Assembly: GCA_030407005.1 (NCBI GenBank) | Contig: JAUDYN010000001.1 | Location: 1,922,001-1,986,000 of the forward strand | From: Desarmillaria ectypa | Taxonomy: Eukaryota; Basidiomycota; Agaricomycetes; Agaricales; Physalacriaceae | Length of the DNA stretch: 64,000 nt | Direction of reading: 5' to 3' | Part shown: piece after piece, positions 47,829 to 59,246 of the stretch | Numbering within the stretch: position 1 is the first letter of the stretch | Layout of the letters: every line of letters starts with the position of its first letter | Translations under genes and position numbers: made by a program | The notes under the pieces: model-generated | The model's database searches: none | The model's input: the letters and a program-made list of their open reading frames with translations, nothing else | Told to the model about the DNA's origin: nothing

Positions 47829-50234
47829 ATGCTGCACCCTTTCTCCAATTTTTATTTCTTGATCTCAGGCACACTCTATGTTGCTGCTGTGGCGCCGGCG
47901 GGGCCGTGGGATGCCTTCAATTATGCTCCGAGATCAAGGACTGTCCTTCCTGTCCAAGTCATCGCCAGTATCGGGAACGTTGAAGTCACTGTTGAAAACG
48001 CTACCAATTCTGTGACTTTGGCCAGCCAAGGGTCATACATAACACTGGACTTTTTAAAAGAAGTAACTTCATATTTTGATCTACGTCTGTGTTACTAATT
48101 ATTTTAAACCGTAGGTTGGCGGTTTACTATCCTTCACTGTTGATGCGGCTAGCGAAAACACATCCTTGGCGTTATCTTTCTCAGAATCCCCCCTGTTCAT
48201 AAGTCCTCGTCAATCTGATGATTCTTGTCACGCGAGTCCTCTCATGAACGGCGATGGAGCACAGATACTTCTTCTCCCCACTCCGTCAGGGAAAGTGACA
48301 CAGACGTTAGCGCAGCAGAGAGGCGGTTTCAGATATCTGACAATAGCTACCACCACCGATGATCCTGTGTCTATTTCCAATGTGCTGGTTGATATCACCT
48401 TCATGCCTCATTGGAACGATCTCAGAGCATACTCGGGTTATTTCCTTGCGGAGGATCCGGTATTTGAGGATCCAGATTTTCTAACTAAACTGTGGTATTC
48501 TGGAGCCTATACTGTTCAGACGAACACCATCGATCCGAATCAAGCCCGAAGCTGTGTCGCTACTAGTGGTAACTCAGGTGTCAAGTGATTTGCATGCATT
48601 GACTGACTCGCTGGCTTATTTGAAGGCTGGAATAATAATGCGAATGCAGGCTCTGTATCCGGTCCGGTCCTCGTCGATGGTGCGAAACGTGACCGGTGAG
48701 TAGAAACTAATCTTATCAAAATGCAAAAATTTGATCGTCGATATCGATTATGCTCAGAACCGTTTGGCCTGGTAAATGATTATTGACATTATGGTGGAAT
48801 TTCCTCGTACTCACTAATGTATAGGCGATATGGGAATTTCAACGCATACCCAGTTGGTGTCCACAAACGACCTTCAAGCTACAAGGAACTCCCTCATTGT
48901 TATGTTCTCTACTCAAGACCCTTCTACGGGCTCTCTTCAGTATTCCGGCCCACCTATCAATGCTCGTGGGAGCGACACCTACATTTCCTGGTCACTCATA
49001 GGTGCACACAGTTACTTCTTGTATACTGGCGACCTCGATTTTATCAGAACACTCTGGACAAACTATACATATGCGCTTGATTTCCTGCAAAGCCAGGTCG
49101 ACGCTACTGGTTTGATGAATGTACCTGCTGCGTTCGCTAATGATTGGGGAAGAGACGGCGGAAAAGGCCACAACTCTGCGGCAAATGCACTATTTTACAG
49201 GGTGCGTATTACTTCTTCCTTTGGTTTCGCGTTGAGCTTAATGTAACATCACTGTTGCTTAGTCTCTGATTACTGCCGCAGACATTGCGTCTCAGCTAGG
49301 AGAATCGTCACTTTCGGCTGCCTACCTTGCCAATGCGTCTTCAGTGAAGCATGCCTTTAACGAAATACTGTGGGACTCCTCGGCTGCCATGTTCCGCGAT
49401 AACGAAAATACAAGCCTCCACCCCCAGGATGGCAACTCCTTGGCAGTCCTCTACAATGTTACAGAAAATACCAGTCAGAATGTAGCCATCAGCGAGGGAT
49501 TGACGTCGTTCTGGACACCGATAGGCCCTCTCAGTCCCGAACTGAATGATACCATCATCCCATTCGTAGGCGGATTTGAGGTTAATTTCTCTCTGTCTTT
49601 CTGTTTAAGGCGCAGCAACTGATCAAATACCCACGATAGGTCCAAGCACATTTCGTCGCTGGGCAGGGAGAACGGGCGCTCGACCTGCTTCGACAAGAAT
49701 GGGGTTACATGTTATATACCAATATATCAGTAAAGTCCACACTTTTGGAGGGCTACACCGCCAATGGTTCATTGGGGTGCGTACGCCGCACTTTTAATGT
49801 GATCAAGAGAGTCACGGTTTGATAACAGCTATCGGAGTGCAGCGGGGTACAACTTAGATCATGCTTATACCAGCCATTCCCACGGCTGGTCTACCGGCCC
49901 CACTTCTGCACTAACATTTTTTGTACTTGGGTTGACACTCACAGGCCCGCAGGGTTCCAGCTGGTCAGTAGCCCCCGTGATAAGCGGGCTTCATTCGGCT
50001 GAGGGTGGATTTGAAACGTCTTTGGGCTGGTTTGGCGTAAAGTGGAATGTGTCGTTAACCAACGACTTTACGCTAGTCATTGAAGCGCCCCTTGGGACTG
50101 TAGGTACTGTGAGACTACCCTCGTCCACAGATTTCATGGTCGACGGTGAAATTGTATCATCGGCATCAATGCCTGATGGCCACCCCTCGTTTCGTCTTGA
50201 AGGAGGGATCCATACCCTTATCCAATCCCTGTAG
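47829..50234 (+). CDS. Secreted six-hairpin glycosidase, alpha-L-rhamnosidase-like (GH78 type)
   Basis: Predicted to release terminal L-rhamnose from plant glycosides or pectin side chains outside the cell. ATG 47829 starts a signal peptide (MLHPFSNFYF, cleavage likely after YVAAVA). The mature protein begins PAGPWDAFNYAPRSRTVLPV, a typical opening of fungal GH78-like proteins. A beta domain (YITLDFLKEVGGLLSF; RGGFRYLTIATT) is followed by the (alpha/alpha)6 barrel: LWYSGAYTVQTNTIDPNQAR, GPVLVDGAKRDRTVWPGDMG with the candidate general-acid aspartates, GSDTYISWSLIGAHSYFLYT, and LHPQDGNSLAVLYNVTE. The C-terminal beta sandwich includes YNLDHAYTSHSHGWSTGPTS and FRLEGGIHTLIQSL, ending at 50234. At least eight introns. 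The substrate is inferred from the family only. Confidence 0.85.
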
Positions 50235-50430
50235 AGGGCGATGTTGGCGGTTTCAAGGAACGTGTAACATCGCACAATTATTTGTACTTGCAGCTTTTGT
50301 ATCACTACTTTCTGACAGTACTATATATAATCGCGTTGAAATAATGGATAGACTTGACTCATACGTACAAATGGATTTTGGTGTTACAAAAGAGGCAAAG
50401 GAGTGTGTAACAGACATTGTTCGGATATAT

Positions 50431-52458
50431 TTAAACCGTGGTGTGTGCGGCTGTAGGCAGGTAAGGTTCTGTAGGGCCATTTTCATCTTGTCGACGCCTT
50501 CTCACTGCCGAACGAATATAACGTGAGAAACGACCGCTGCCCACAGTATTGTGTGCATGACTGTCTGAGGGATTAGGGTGAAAGTCTTCATTTTCATCAA
50601 CATCACCTGGCCTTGAAAGCATCGATTCGAGGGCGAGGAAATCTGGAACGAAAAAAAAAATGTTTCAGACAAATCAAACAGCAGCCGTGGCGAAATACGA
50701 ACCTTGTCGACAAATGGGACAAGAACTAGACAATTCCAAAAGCCAGGGATCCACGCATTGCTGATGGAACCGGTGATGGCCTTCGCATGGCAATATCCGG
50801 ACATCATCATCTTCCTCAAAGTCCACTATGCAAATAGGGCATGTTTCCCGGCCGATAGCAGCAGGTACAGGAACATCTTGCGAGTTCTGGCCGGGTTGGC
50901 CACTACAAGAGTGACCCTCACCTTGACCGTCATCGGAAGTGGAGGCTGCAGCGTCGGCATTGTTTTCTTGAGTTGGCCGTCGCGACGGCCGACGAACAGC
51001 TGGCTGCCCAGCTGCGGCACCATTATTCAGGTCTTGCATCTGAACTGCGGCACTAGTTGGAGCGTTGGGACCGACGGCTTCCGGGTCCTTGAGAGCCACG
51101 TCTGGACCACCCCTTGCTTGCGAGCTACCAAACTTGACGATCGGAAACGTGTCCAGGATTGCGCGTGTGAGACCTTGCGTGCGGCTCTGGTACATCTCGC
51201 CGCCACCACGCCTTCGAGGGCCATATCTCTCGGGGTGTCGGATAGCACGAATTGCCTGATATACGCATGGTGACATTAGTAAACTTCCACTGCGAGGAGG
51301 TAAAGGACTTTACACCGGTGACAATAATAACACAGAACAGAGCGGAAACACAACCCGTGATAGCGTATAATACAATCCTGTATCAGTGTATTAGTGTGTG
51401 ATGTATCTCAAGTGGAAGCGCTTACATGGCTAAAGCAGTATTAGAAGAACCCCCCTGCTGATCACTGCCTGATCCAGAACCACTACTTGTCGTGGACGTG
51501 CCATTATCATCGCCCGTAGCATTATATGCCCGTAAGGTGGCGTACAGGAAACCAGACGAGGTTGCATATCCAGAAGATATGGTCGCATTCATGATTGCTG
51601 CTGAGTCGTTAAGCCTTTGAGAGTCGTATGTGCCAGATATGCTATCGTTGGTGGACCCGATTTGACCAAACTGGTATTCGATGAGATGGGCAGAAGTAAG
51701 ACTTTGGGTCGAGAAAATATCGAAAACTTGGTCGAAGGTTTCTGGATCTGCGTATTCGGAGTTGATCACGCAAGCCGTTGAGTAGAGGGAGTAGAGAAGC
51801 TGCACGAAAGGAAGCTTCAGGGTTTTAATTGAGGAAATGAGCCACGACGCTTACAGCTGCAACTGCACCCTTGTCGCGCGCAAGTGTGAATATATCGATC
51901 TCCTGAGAAGCATTTGTAGCGTTGAAGTCACAAGACACCAGAGCGATCCAAGGAGTTGTCGCTGAAGAAGTATTAAAGGTGAAGCTAGGAGACACGAAGT
52001 AACAACTTGCTTGCGGGGGTATTGTTATTGACTGACGTCTCCGAGAAATGCATGAGGGCACCCTAAATCTTGTGAATCATAGATGAGAACACCTGAAATT
52101 CATCACGCACCTTGCTAATTCCCAGACTGTCATGACCAACCAACTGATACGACACAGTTTCCCAGTACGATCTACAACTGGCTTAGTCCGATTCTGGCTC
52201 CGTGGCGAAGAGCACTGACCCATTCGAATACCACTGCAAATGAAGTTTGGAAACGTCGGTAATATTGAGTCCACCAGCTATTGCATCCTGGGTCGAGTTC
52301 GTTGGCGAGGCAGGGATATAGGAATAGACTCCTGGTGACAAGACGATCAGAGCCGAAATCAGAGTCCACAGATGGGCGGATTTCGTGCGTCGAGCGGTAA
52401 GGCACGAATGGACACCTTGAAAGAGGAGCGACACGGCGAGACTCCACGGTGAAAGCAT
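50431..52458 (-). CDS. Membrane-anchored RING-H2 E3 ubiquitin ligase with extracytosolic domain
   Basis: ATG 52458 begins [20 protein letters not shown], and a hydrophobic stretch [20 protein letters not shown] follows, so the signal or first membrane helix may be either. The luminal region has many N-glycosylation sites (NITD, NSTQ, NATNAS) and the text [20 protein letters not shown], which resembles the protease-associated fold. After a Ser/Gly linker comes a membrane helix ([19 protein letters not shown], near 51390-51310). The cytosolic part opens [16 protein letters not shown], then carries a RING-H2: [42 protein letters not shown] disordered tail ends at 50431. This is the general PA-TM-RING layout of endosomal/vacuolar E3 ligases. 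The exact start is uncertain. Confidence 0.78.
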
Positions 52459-53166
52459 CGCCCAAGGAACACAGTGGCGAGGGAAAACAGGATGGTCGTA
52501 GCTGGACGGGTTGCCGACAGCCGCCGCCCACGTGCATTGCTAGGGTCCCATTTCAAGTATTTGGCCGACTTGCCGTCTCACTTCCACGATGTCTTAGTCA
52601 CTGTCAGTCTTATCCCCTACTTGGCGGTGGGCAATATTATGTCGATATCAGAAATGATACTTGAGAAGAACCCTTTTTAATCTGAATAAAACTACTCAAT
52701 GGAGACCAATTTGTTTGATGAGTTTGACGCGCAGCTGCATGAAGACTGCTCTAACCAAAGCTAAGGGCACAAGGAGTACTTCACCCGGTCTGACTTCCGC
52801 CTTGAGACACTTCGCATAGGATCAAGTGTTGTTTTAGTTGCCGGAGGGCCGCGCACCCAATCTGCCTATAGCCATAAAGAGTGTTTGGACGAATGTCTAA
52901 TTAACAATATGAATGTCCTCGACCGTAGAAACGTTCTCGGTTGCCGACTTATCTGGGAGAACTATCTTCCACCTATGTATATGATCCGATAAACGGTGGA
53001 CAAGCTGAGATGAGGTGATAAGCAATCGAACCCTGCCAGTGCGGCTCATTGACAGATCTTCCAAAGATGATGGTCGCTCTGATTCAGGCCGAGCGCTGAA
53101 GCTAAGAGTCAAGGGTGAAATCATAACCCCAAATACATATGCTTTACAGAAGATTTTGGACAGTCC
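52459..53166. other. Intergenic between RING E3 start and allantoinase end
   Basis: 708 bp. Apart from the orphan frame at 52897-53124 (-) nothing is recognised. It contains the presumed E3 ligase promoter, with several short open frames on both strands. Confidence 0.45.
52897..53124 (-). CDS. Short orphan open frame (75 codons)
   Basis: ATG 53124 opens a frame with coding-like composition (FSARPESERPSSLEDLSMSR; VRLLITSSQLVHRLSDHIHR; WKIVLPDKSATENVSTVED). It stands 42 bp downstream of the allantoinase stop on the same strand. No domain is recognised. The plus strand of the same region (about 52760-52990) is also open without a start, so the frame may be chance. It could also be the last exon of an unrecognised gene or a captured fragment. 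Confidence 0.25.
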   Translation of the reverse strand: MISPLTLSFSARPESERPSSLEDLSMSRTGRVRLLITSSQLVHRLSDHIHRWKIVLPDKSATENVSTVEDIHIVN

Positions 53167-54833
53167 TTAGAGCAGCTTTCCGGTAGGCTTCAACCCTCGC
53201 AATCCCATTTGATGGTCATACACCAGGTTGCCGCGAAGATAACTCTTCTCCGTAAGACCACGGAGTCTTTGACCTTCGTACGGTGATATTTTATTCTTGA
53301 AATTGAGCGATTCTTTCGTAACCTGGAGATCTGTCAGTCAAATGGACTCGGAGCGGCCTTCTTAAAAGATACATTACCTCGAATTCAGTGTTTGGATCCC
53401 ATATCACAAAGTCACCATCATATCCTACCGTCAATTGACCTTTGGAATGTCCTAAACCCGCATGTTCCGCTGTTCGCTGACTCGTCCACTTGATTATCTG
53501 TCCAATCGTAACGCCTCGTTTGGAACCTTCTGTCCAAAGTAAGCTCAGTCCAAGACCAAGCGTGCTGATACCTCCCCAGGCTCTCATGATGTCTCCTTCA
53601 TTGAGCTTCTTCAATTCCGCTACGCAAGGACTGTGATCAGACACAACACAATCAATGTCTCCTTCTATTAGGGCACCCCAAAGAAGATCATTGTTGCTGT
53701 CTTCTCGAATTGGAGGACAACATTTAAACTCGGGATGTCCGTGAGGTATGTCGTCGGCTGATAGACAGAGATAATGAAAACAAGTTTCAACAGTAAGTTT
53801 TAAGCCAGCCATTCTAGCCGATCGTATTAAAGGGAGAGCCGAGGAGGCCGACAGATGGACGATGTGACATCGCAGAGAAGGATGTTCTTGCTGAAGGGAA
53901 GTAATCAACGAGATAGCATCGAACTCCATTTTCTGGGGACGGGAGTCAAGAAATGTGGAGTACAGTCTCGGAGAAAGATTTGAATGGTCGTCATTGACGG
54001 CTTTGGAATGATCATCAAGTTCAGCATGGAATAGTAAGGCTGTGGGGATATCCTGTGATTGGTGGAAAGTGGGTCAAGAGACGATAGAGCGGCTAGAACA
54101 TCACTCACTTGGAGAACATTCATAGATGCTCTAAGATCAGATTCCACTATGCAGGGGAATTCCTAATACAGAATTAGATTTAAAAAATGCAGGGAGGTTC
54201 AGGGCTGCCTGCCTACCTCTACGCCACTTTCGATGAGGAAACACTTGAAACCTTTCACGCCAGCCCCGACCAGAGGTTTGAGATGTTCCTGATGTGCAAG
54301 AGATTTAGTCTGGATCAAATATTCCAATATTATTTCACCATAAATCGTACCTGATTCCCGGGGATCACTCCGCCCCAGAAGCCGACATCAGTAAAACACT
54401 GTCCAAGGGCAGCGGCCTTTTTGGTATCAAGGTCGGCGACAGTAACTGTTGGAGGAATAGAGTTAAGCGGCATGTCTATGACAGTTGTAACTCCTCCCGA
54501 TACTGCAGCGCTGGTGCCCGTCCAAAAGCCTTCCCAGTCTGTCCTACCAGGTTCGTTGAGATGTACGTGAGCACTGGCAGCAAGAACGATTTGATGTTAA
54601 CGCAGATCGGAGACAGTCTCATCAGAGGCTTACTCAACAAGCCCTGGGAGGACATATTTATCGCCGGCATCCACCCACTGGATATTATCTGGAAATGATG
54701 TCTTAGCAGCTCTGCCTCGATGGACCTCGTTTATTTTCCCCGTAACTGTATCGATAACAATCGTGGCTGGCTGGGGGAAGTCTGAAGCAGGAAGAAGAAC
54801 GTTTGTACTTGTGCACACAAGTAGATTCGCCAT
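53167..54833 (-). CDS. DAL1: Allantoinase (cyclic amidohydrolase)
   Basis: Hydrolyses allantoin to allantoate in purine nitrogen salvage. ATG 54833 starts [20 protein letters not shown]. The metal-binding HxH sits in [10 protein letters not shown], followed by [34 protein letters not shown] carries the lysine expected to be carboxylated. [11 protein letters not shown] and [14 protein letters not shown] give the two further metal histidines, and CVVSDHSPC the catalytic Asp. [20 protein letters not shown] and [19 protein letters not shown] follow. The last exon supplies [18 protein letters not shown] to GLKPTGKLL, ending at 53167. About six introns. [14 protein letters not shown] and the C-terminus favour allantoinase over dihydropyrimidinase. 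All metal ligands are present. No other allantoin or urea gene lies nearby. Confidence 0.93.
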
Positions 54834-55254
54834 TATATGATATCGCCTGCTTATTGGGAGATGATGGCAGATACAGGTCGAGCACTACTAAATGTTAAAT
54901 AGGGGCCTGTCCGAATTTAGCACGGTTGTCTCCGTCGTCGGGTGGCATCATCGCTATACTCCATCAGTTCCTGCTACCCAGGTGGCCATATGTTATCTCT
55001 GATCCTTCCCATGTATTTCATTGATTCCTGTTTAGAGCGTCACGCGTGTTCCATCAATCAGGCATAGTCATCCGGAGCTTCTCAGGCCATGGCTGCGAGC
55101 TGTTGCATTGAGCGCACTGCACTGATGGTATCCTATATCATTGGATTGGGCCAGCTAATATCATAAATTTGACACCGCTTATATACGTCGTCTGATATAT
55201 ATTCCCCCCTACCGACTCTCGAGACTTGTCATCCATCTCATCCTGCCTTTTTTA
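54834..55254. other. Divergent promoter region, allantoinase / Yippee gene
   Basis: 421 bp between start codons of divergent genes. A TATATA-containing stretch at about 55180-55202 lies 55-75 bp before the Yippee ATG. A CCAAT-complement (ATTGG) occurs near 55140. No gene here. Confidence 0.45.
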
Positions 55255-55908
55255 ATGTCTTCCGAACTACAACGAAACTACTGTACTGTTGAACAACCTC
55301 AAACGATGTCTCTACGCCGTCTGCCTAGTCTACCAACAGCTCTGCGGGCGCGGCCCCTCCCTCCTGTACCCCGTCCGCTGGCTTGCAGGCGTTGCAAAAC
55401 GTCTGTAACGTCCATCGGCGTGCTGCTTCCTTTGGCCAAAGTATGTATCATGGTTCTTGTCCTTAATCTTCTCTCTCAACACGACATAGTAGATCCCTGT
55501 CCATGCTCGTGCATTCAGAGGATTCAACGGGAAAGCTTCATTATTCACTGACATGTAAGTAACGTTGCTTTGTTGGAGACTTGTTCTTAATATTGATCGC
55601 GGACCCTTCACAGTCACCGTGTCGACTTTTCGCCTCCCATAATGCATCTGATGAACACTGGCGCCCATACTATGCAGCAAATATCATGCAAGAAGTGTTC
55701 AGCATACCTTGGAATGCACATCGTCCGGGCCCATAGTCACTCAGAACGCTGGAAGGAGGTAAGATCGACGGACTTCTATCATCACAATACTCTGATAATC
55801 TTTTCCAAGGGTCACTATCTCCTAGAACTTGAAAATCTTACCGCCATTGTGACACGCCGGAAGGTTCACCCACAGTCATCGTCTTCTGACTCTGATGACA
55901 GCAGCTGA
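55255..55908 (+). CDS. Yippee/Mis18-family zinc-binding protein
   Basis: Small protein with the Yippee zinc-ribbon fold. Exon 1 carries RPLACRRCKTSVTSIG with the first CxxC. The intron 55441-55491 joins to IPVHARAFRGFNGKASLFTD. After another intron (55555-55612) come IHRVDFSPPIMHLMNTGAHT, MQQISCKKCSAYLGMHIVRA with the second CxxC, and HSERWKE. A third, 51-nt intron that stays open is likely before GHYLLELENLTAIVTRRK. The tail is Ser/Asp-rich. The RAFRGFNGKASLF and GAHTM..CxxC blocks are characteristic. Start could be 55255 or the in-frame ATG 55306. Yippee proteins are conserved, but their biochemical role in fungi is not defined. Confidence 0.88.
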
Positions 55909-56746
55909 TTTTCTGTTCTGTCGGAACTTCCTTTCGTTCTGCATTCACGTTCTCGGTAGATATATCTTCAACGGTGACCACAGGAGGGTCTTCTGTTCGA
56001 AGCTGGTTCTTATTCATTGTACCATATCTTTCAACGTGGAGTGTACTCGTAAATATATGATACCACAGCCAGCAACGGACGCACCGTATAAATTATGTTG
56101 TTAGCGACTCGACGATATCAGATCTAGTATGACGGAGATGTTAACAGACTTCTGTAGCTGTTCACCTACTAGTCACCTACCATTACATTGATTCCTCCGA
56201 GCGACAGCGTGTTTCGTGAAATGACACGTACTACCTGCGGTCGCTTGAGGGAAAATGCTGCCTTGTGTTGACTGGGACAAACTATAGGACATTGTGTCAT
56301 TATGGAAATGCAAACTCGAGTGCATGGTGATAGATGGTCCATTGACATATCCGAAAAGACCGCCTTAAGCTGGAATAGCCTTGTTCGGCGTCAATCCGTT
56401 ACTTTTCCATTACAGTACTAAATACAACTTTCGATTCTGTCCAGAAATTGGGTTACGGTAGCCATTACGACATAAATGATCTTTACTAAGTTAGATCCTC
56501 GAAGTGCCGTTGACCATTGGCGAGTTGGGGTGGCAGTGCTCCGAGGTGCTTCGGCTGGTTTCGGCCAATAGAGTCACGTGAAATAACATTTATTTCCAAA
56601 AGGATAATAATAATAGTAACTCAAGAATATCGTAGGGTTACCTGCTGCGTCGAACAGCAACTAAAATCCGACTGCCAAGTGTCCGGAAAGCATTGCCCTC
56701 TTCATGACACCGAGTAGTCGTAGGTAGTCGTTCTGAAATACCCACA
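55909..56746. other. Intergenic upstream of the TBC gene
   Basis: 838 bp without a recognised gene. A CACGTG core lies at about 56573-56578 and an A-rich ATAATAATAATAG stretch at about 56603. Likely promoter of the TBC-domain gene. Confidence 0.5.
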
Positions 56747-59124
56747 ATGCCTGAGGAGGAGGCTACCAGCGCGACCGTTGCCGCTTCCTTGGATTCGCTG
56801 TTGTCACCGAAGGCACAGGCATTCAACGTCAACCAAACCATCCGAGAATCTGTGGTGGAATCAGATTTCAATGACGTAGCGCTGGAGGATGATTCTCGAT
56901 TCTCGACTGTCGCTCTTTCTTCGAGGCGTAGTAGTTCCAGTGCAGGATCGTCGGAACATAGTCTTCGACTGCGTAGAAATTCATTCACTCTAGCGTCGAG
57001 TTTCGAGGTTCCTATGAAATCCTCTCACAAGAAATCAGCTTCTACGACGACGATACGGTCCAATCATAATCTTACTCTTCTTCTAGCAAAGCTGGAGGAG
57101 GATTCCACGAAACGGGGCAGCGTCGACGGGCAAATCAAACTTCAAGAAGGATTCGCTCGTTTACAAAAAGAGAAGGAGGATCAAACAGAGACTGAAAATA
57201 GCAATGATGCTGAGTTTATTGACTGGGGTGCGTCCGTATCCGATGTATTCTGGATTTTTGTTAATGCAGTAAAATAGATTTTTGGGGCGCTGTCATGTCT
57301 GGTGACAAGGATAATCTTCCATGCATCCGCAATGCCTGACATGCCTTTAGATTACCAACAATTTGCCTCCGAAGAATCAGAGAAACTCGCACAAGCAATT
57401 GCCAAAGGAATTCCTGGAACCCTTCGAGGCATGATGTGGCAGCTGATGTAGATAGTTTTATCTACTTTGTGACTATTGAAGCTAACGGTGAAGATGAAGG
57501 GCAGCATCGAAAGATCCTGAGTTAGAGAGCACGTATCTGAAGCTATTGAAGGAAACAAGTCCGCATGAGAAGGCTATAACGCGTGATTTAGGAAGGTAAG
57601 CTCTTGCCAAATACTTCCGTATGCATACCTGAAGTTTGAATGAACCAGAACCTTTCCTCATCACGACTTTTTTACTGACGGCGACGGCATTGGGCAGGAG
57701 AACTTATTCAATGTCCTAAAAGCATATTCTCTGTATGTTTCTACAGGGGCTATGTTCGTTTCCCTTTTCGCTCATATTCTCTTCCAGATATGATACGCAG
57801 GTTGGATATTGCCAAGGACTTCCCTTCGTAGTTGCCATATTATTGCTAAATGTCAGTTTCTTCACTCTGTTCTACGATATAAAATCTCATGTGTTATGCA
57901 GATGCCGGACGAAGAAGCTTTTTCTCTGCTGGTTCGGCTGATGTATGTTTACGATCTTCGCGGCCACTTTCTTCCGGAGATGCCGAAGCTACAACTACGT
58001 CTGGTAGGATCTGCCCGTTTTATCATGACAGTTGGCACTCATAGTGCCTTCTCAGTTTCAGGTCTGTTCGATTTCTTTCAGCAGACGGTACAAAAGAATG
58101 AACGGTCCCCTTTTCTCAGTTTGACCGCTTAGTGGAGGAGCTTCTACCCGTTCTTCATATACATTTCCTTCGCCAAGGTGTCAAGTCCAGCATGTTCTGT
58201 TCACAGTGGTTTTTAACGATATTCAGCTACCGGTTTGGTCTGGAGAGTTTCATACTCGAATACAGCTCACTTCTATTGCAGATTCCCATTAGACATTGTT
58301 TTCCGGATATATGACAACTGCCTCGCAAACGGGATTGAGGCTATATTTGGGTTTAGCATCGCGCTACTTCGCAAAAACGAGGACTTATTACTGGGCCTCA
58401 AGTTTGATGAGATCCTAACGTTTCTCAATACAAAGCTCCTTGACAGATACAAGGTTCGAGATTGACAATATAGGGGTCGCAAACTTACCGAGAATACTTA
58501 CAGGTGCAGTCTACTGAGAGCGGAGATCCCCACGGTGTCAAATATAACGCAGACGAGTTCGTGAACGAGGCGGTATCCCTTCGAATAACACCATTTCAAT
58601 TGGATACCTACGGTCACGAATATGATGACATTATGGTAAGCGCATACCAGTTTTTAGTGCTGTCGGCTCAATATGAGAATAAGCGTGAAGCCAACAAGCA
58701 TAAAGTTGAGATGGACGAGCTCAGGACTGTGAATCGAAATTTATCCGCCAAAGTGTTGGTATCTCTCTGTTTTGGTATTCGCCATGCTCATTCAGAGATA
58801 GCAAAAGCCTTGAAGCAGATTTTGCTCAATTGAGTACCGAGCATGTAGAACTGTTGGTGAGTAGTGTATTGTGCCTTGCCTGATATCTTGATAAAACCTG
58901 TACAGAACGAGCTTGTAAAAGCAAGATTGCAGAATGAGGAAACAGAAAGTGAACTTGTCCGCTATAAACTTTTGTTCGTGGTTTTTATTTTCAAACAATA
59001 CCGACTTCATCTTTTTTTTAGATATGCGGAAGCCATGCACCAGAACGAGGAGGGCCAGTCTTCTAATCGAATATCAAACTCAATAGCATCCATATTCAGC
59101 AGGAGAGGTAGTAGCAATGTTTGA
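56747..59124 (+). CDS. TBC-domain Rab GTPase-activating protein (Gyp5/EVI5-like)
   Basis: Stimulates GTP hydrolysis on a Rab GTPase in secretory or endosomal traffic. A Ser-rich N-terminus (about 160 aa) starts at ATG 56747. The TBC domain follows: KLAQAIAKGIPGTLRGMMWQ, LLKETSPHEKAITRDLGRTF, PHHDFF, where IxxDxxR supplies the arginine finger, then VGYCQGLPFVVAILLLNMPD with the glutamine finger YCQG. LVEELLPVLHIHFLRQGVKS and MFCSQWFLTIFSYRFPLDIV come next. The C-terminal third is a coiled coil (NKREANKHKVEMDELRTVN; VKARLQNEETESELVRYKLL). It ends SSNV at 59124. About ten introns, several read only from domain continuity. The Rab target cannot be told; the coiled-coil C-terminus favours the Gyp5/EVI5 branch. 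Confidence 0.9.
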
Positions 59125-59246
59125 GTGGCGTTGAATTACATGTAATATGCATAACTTGTATTGCTAGTACTTATTCTGATGGGCGGGATGTATCGGCCGA
59201 AATCATTTCATCTACTAGTACCGGAAGCAGCCAAGCACTCTGTCAA

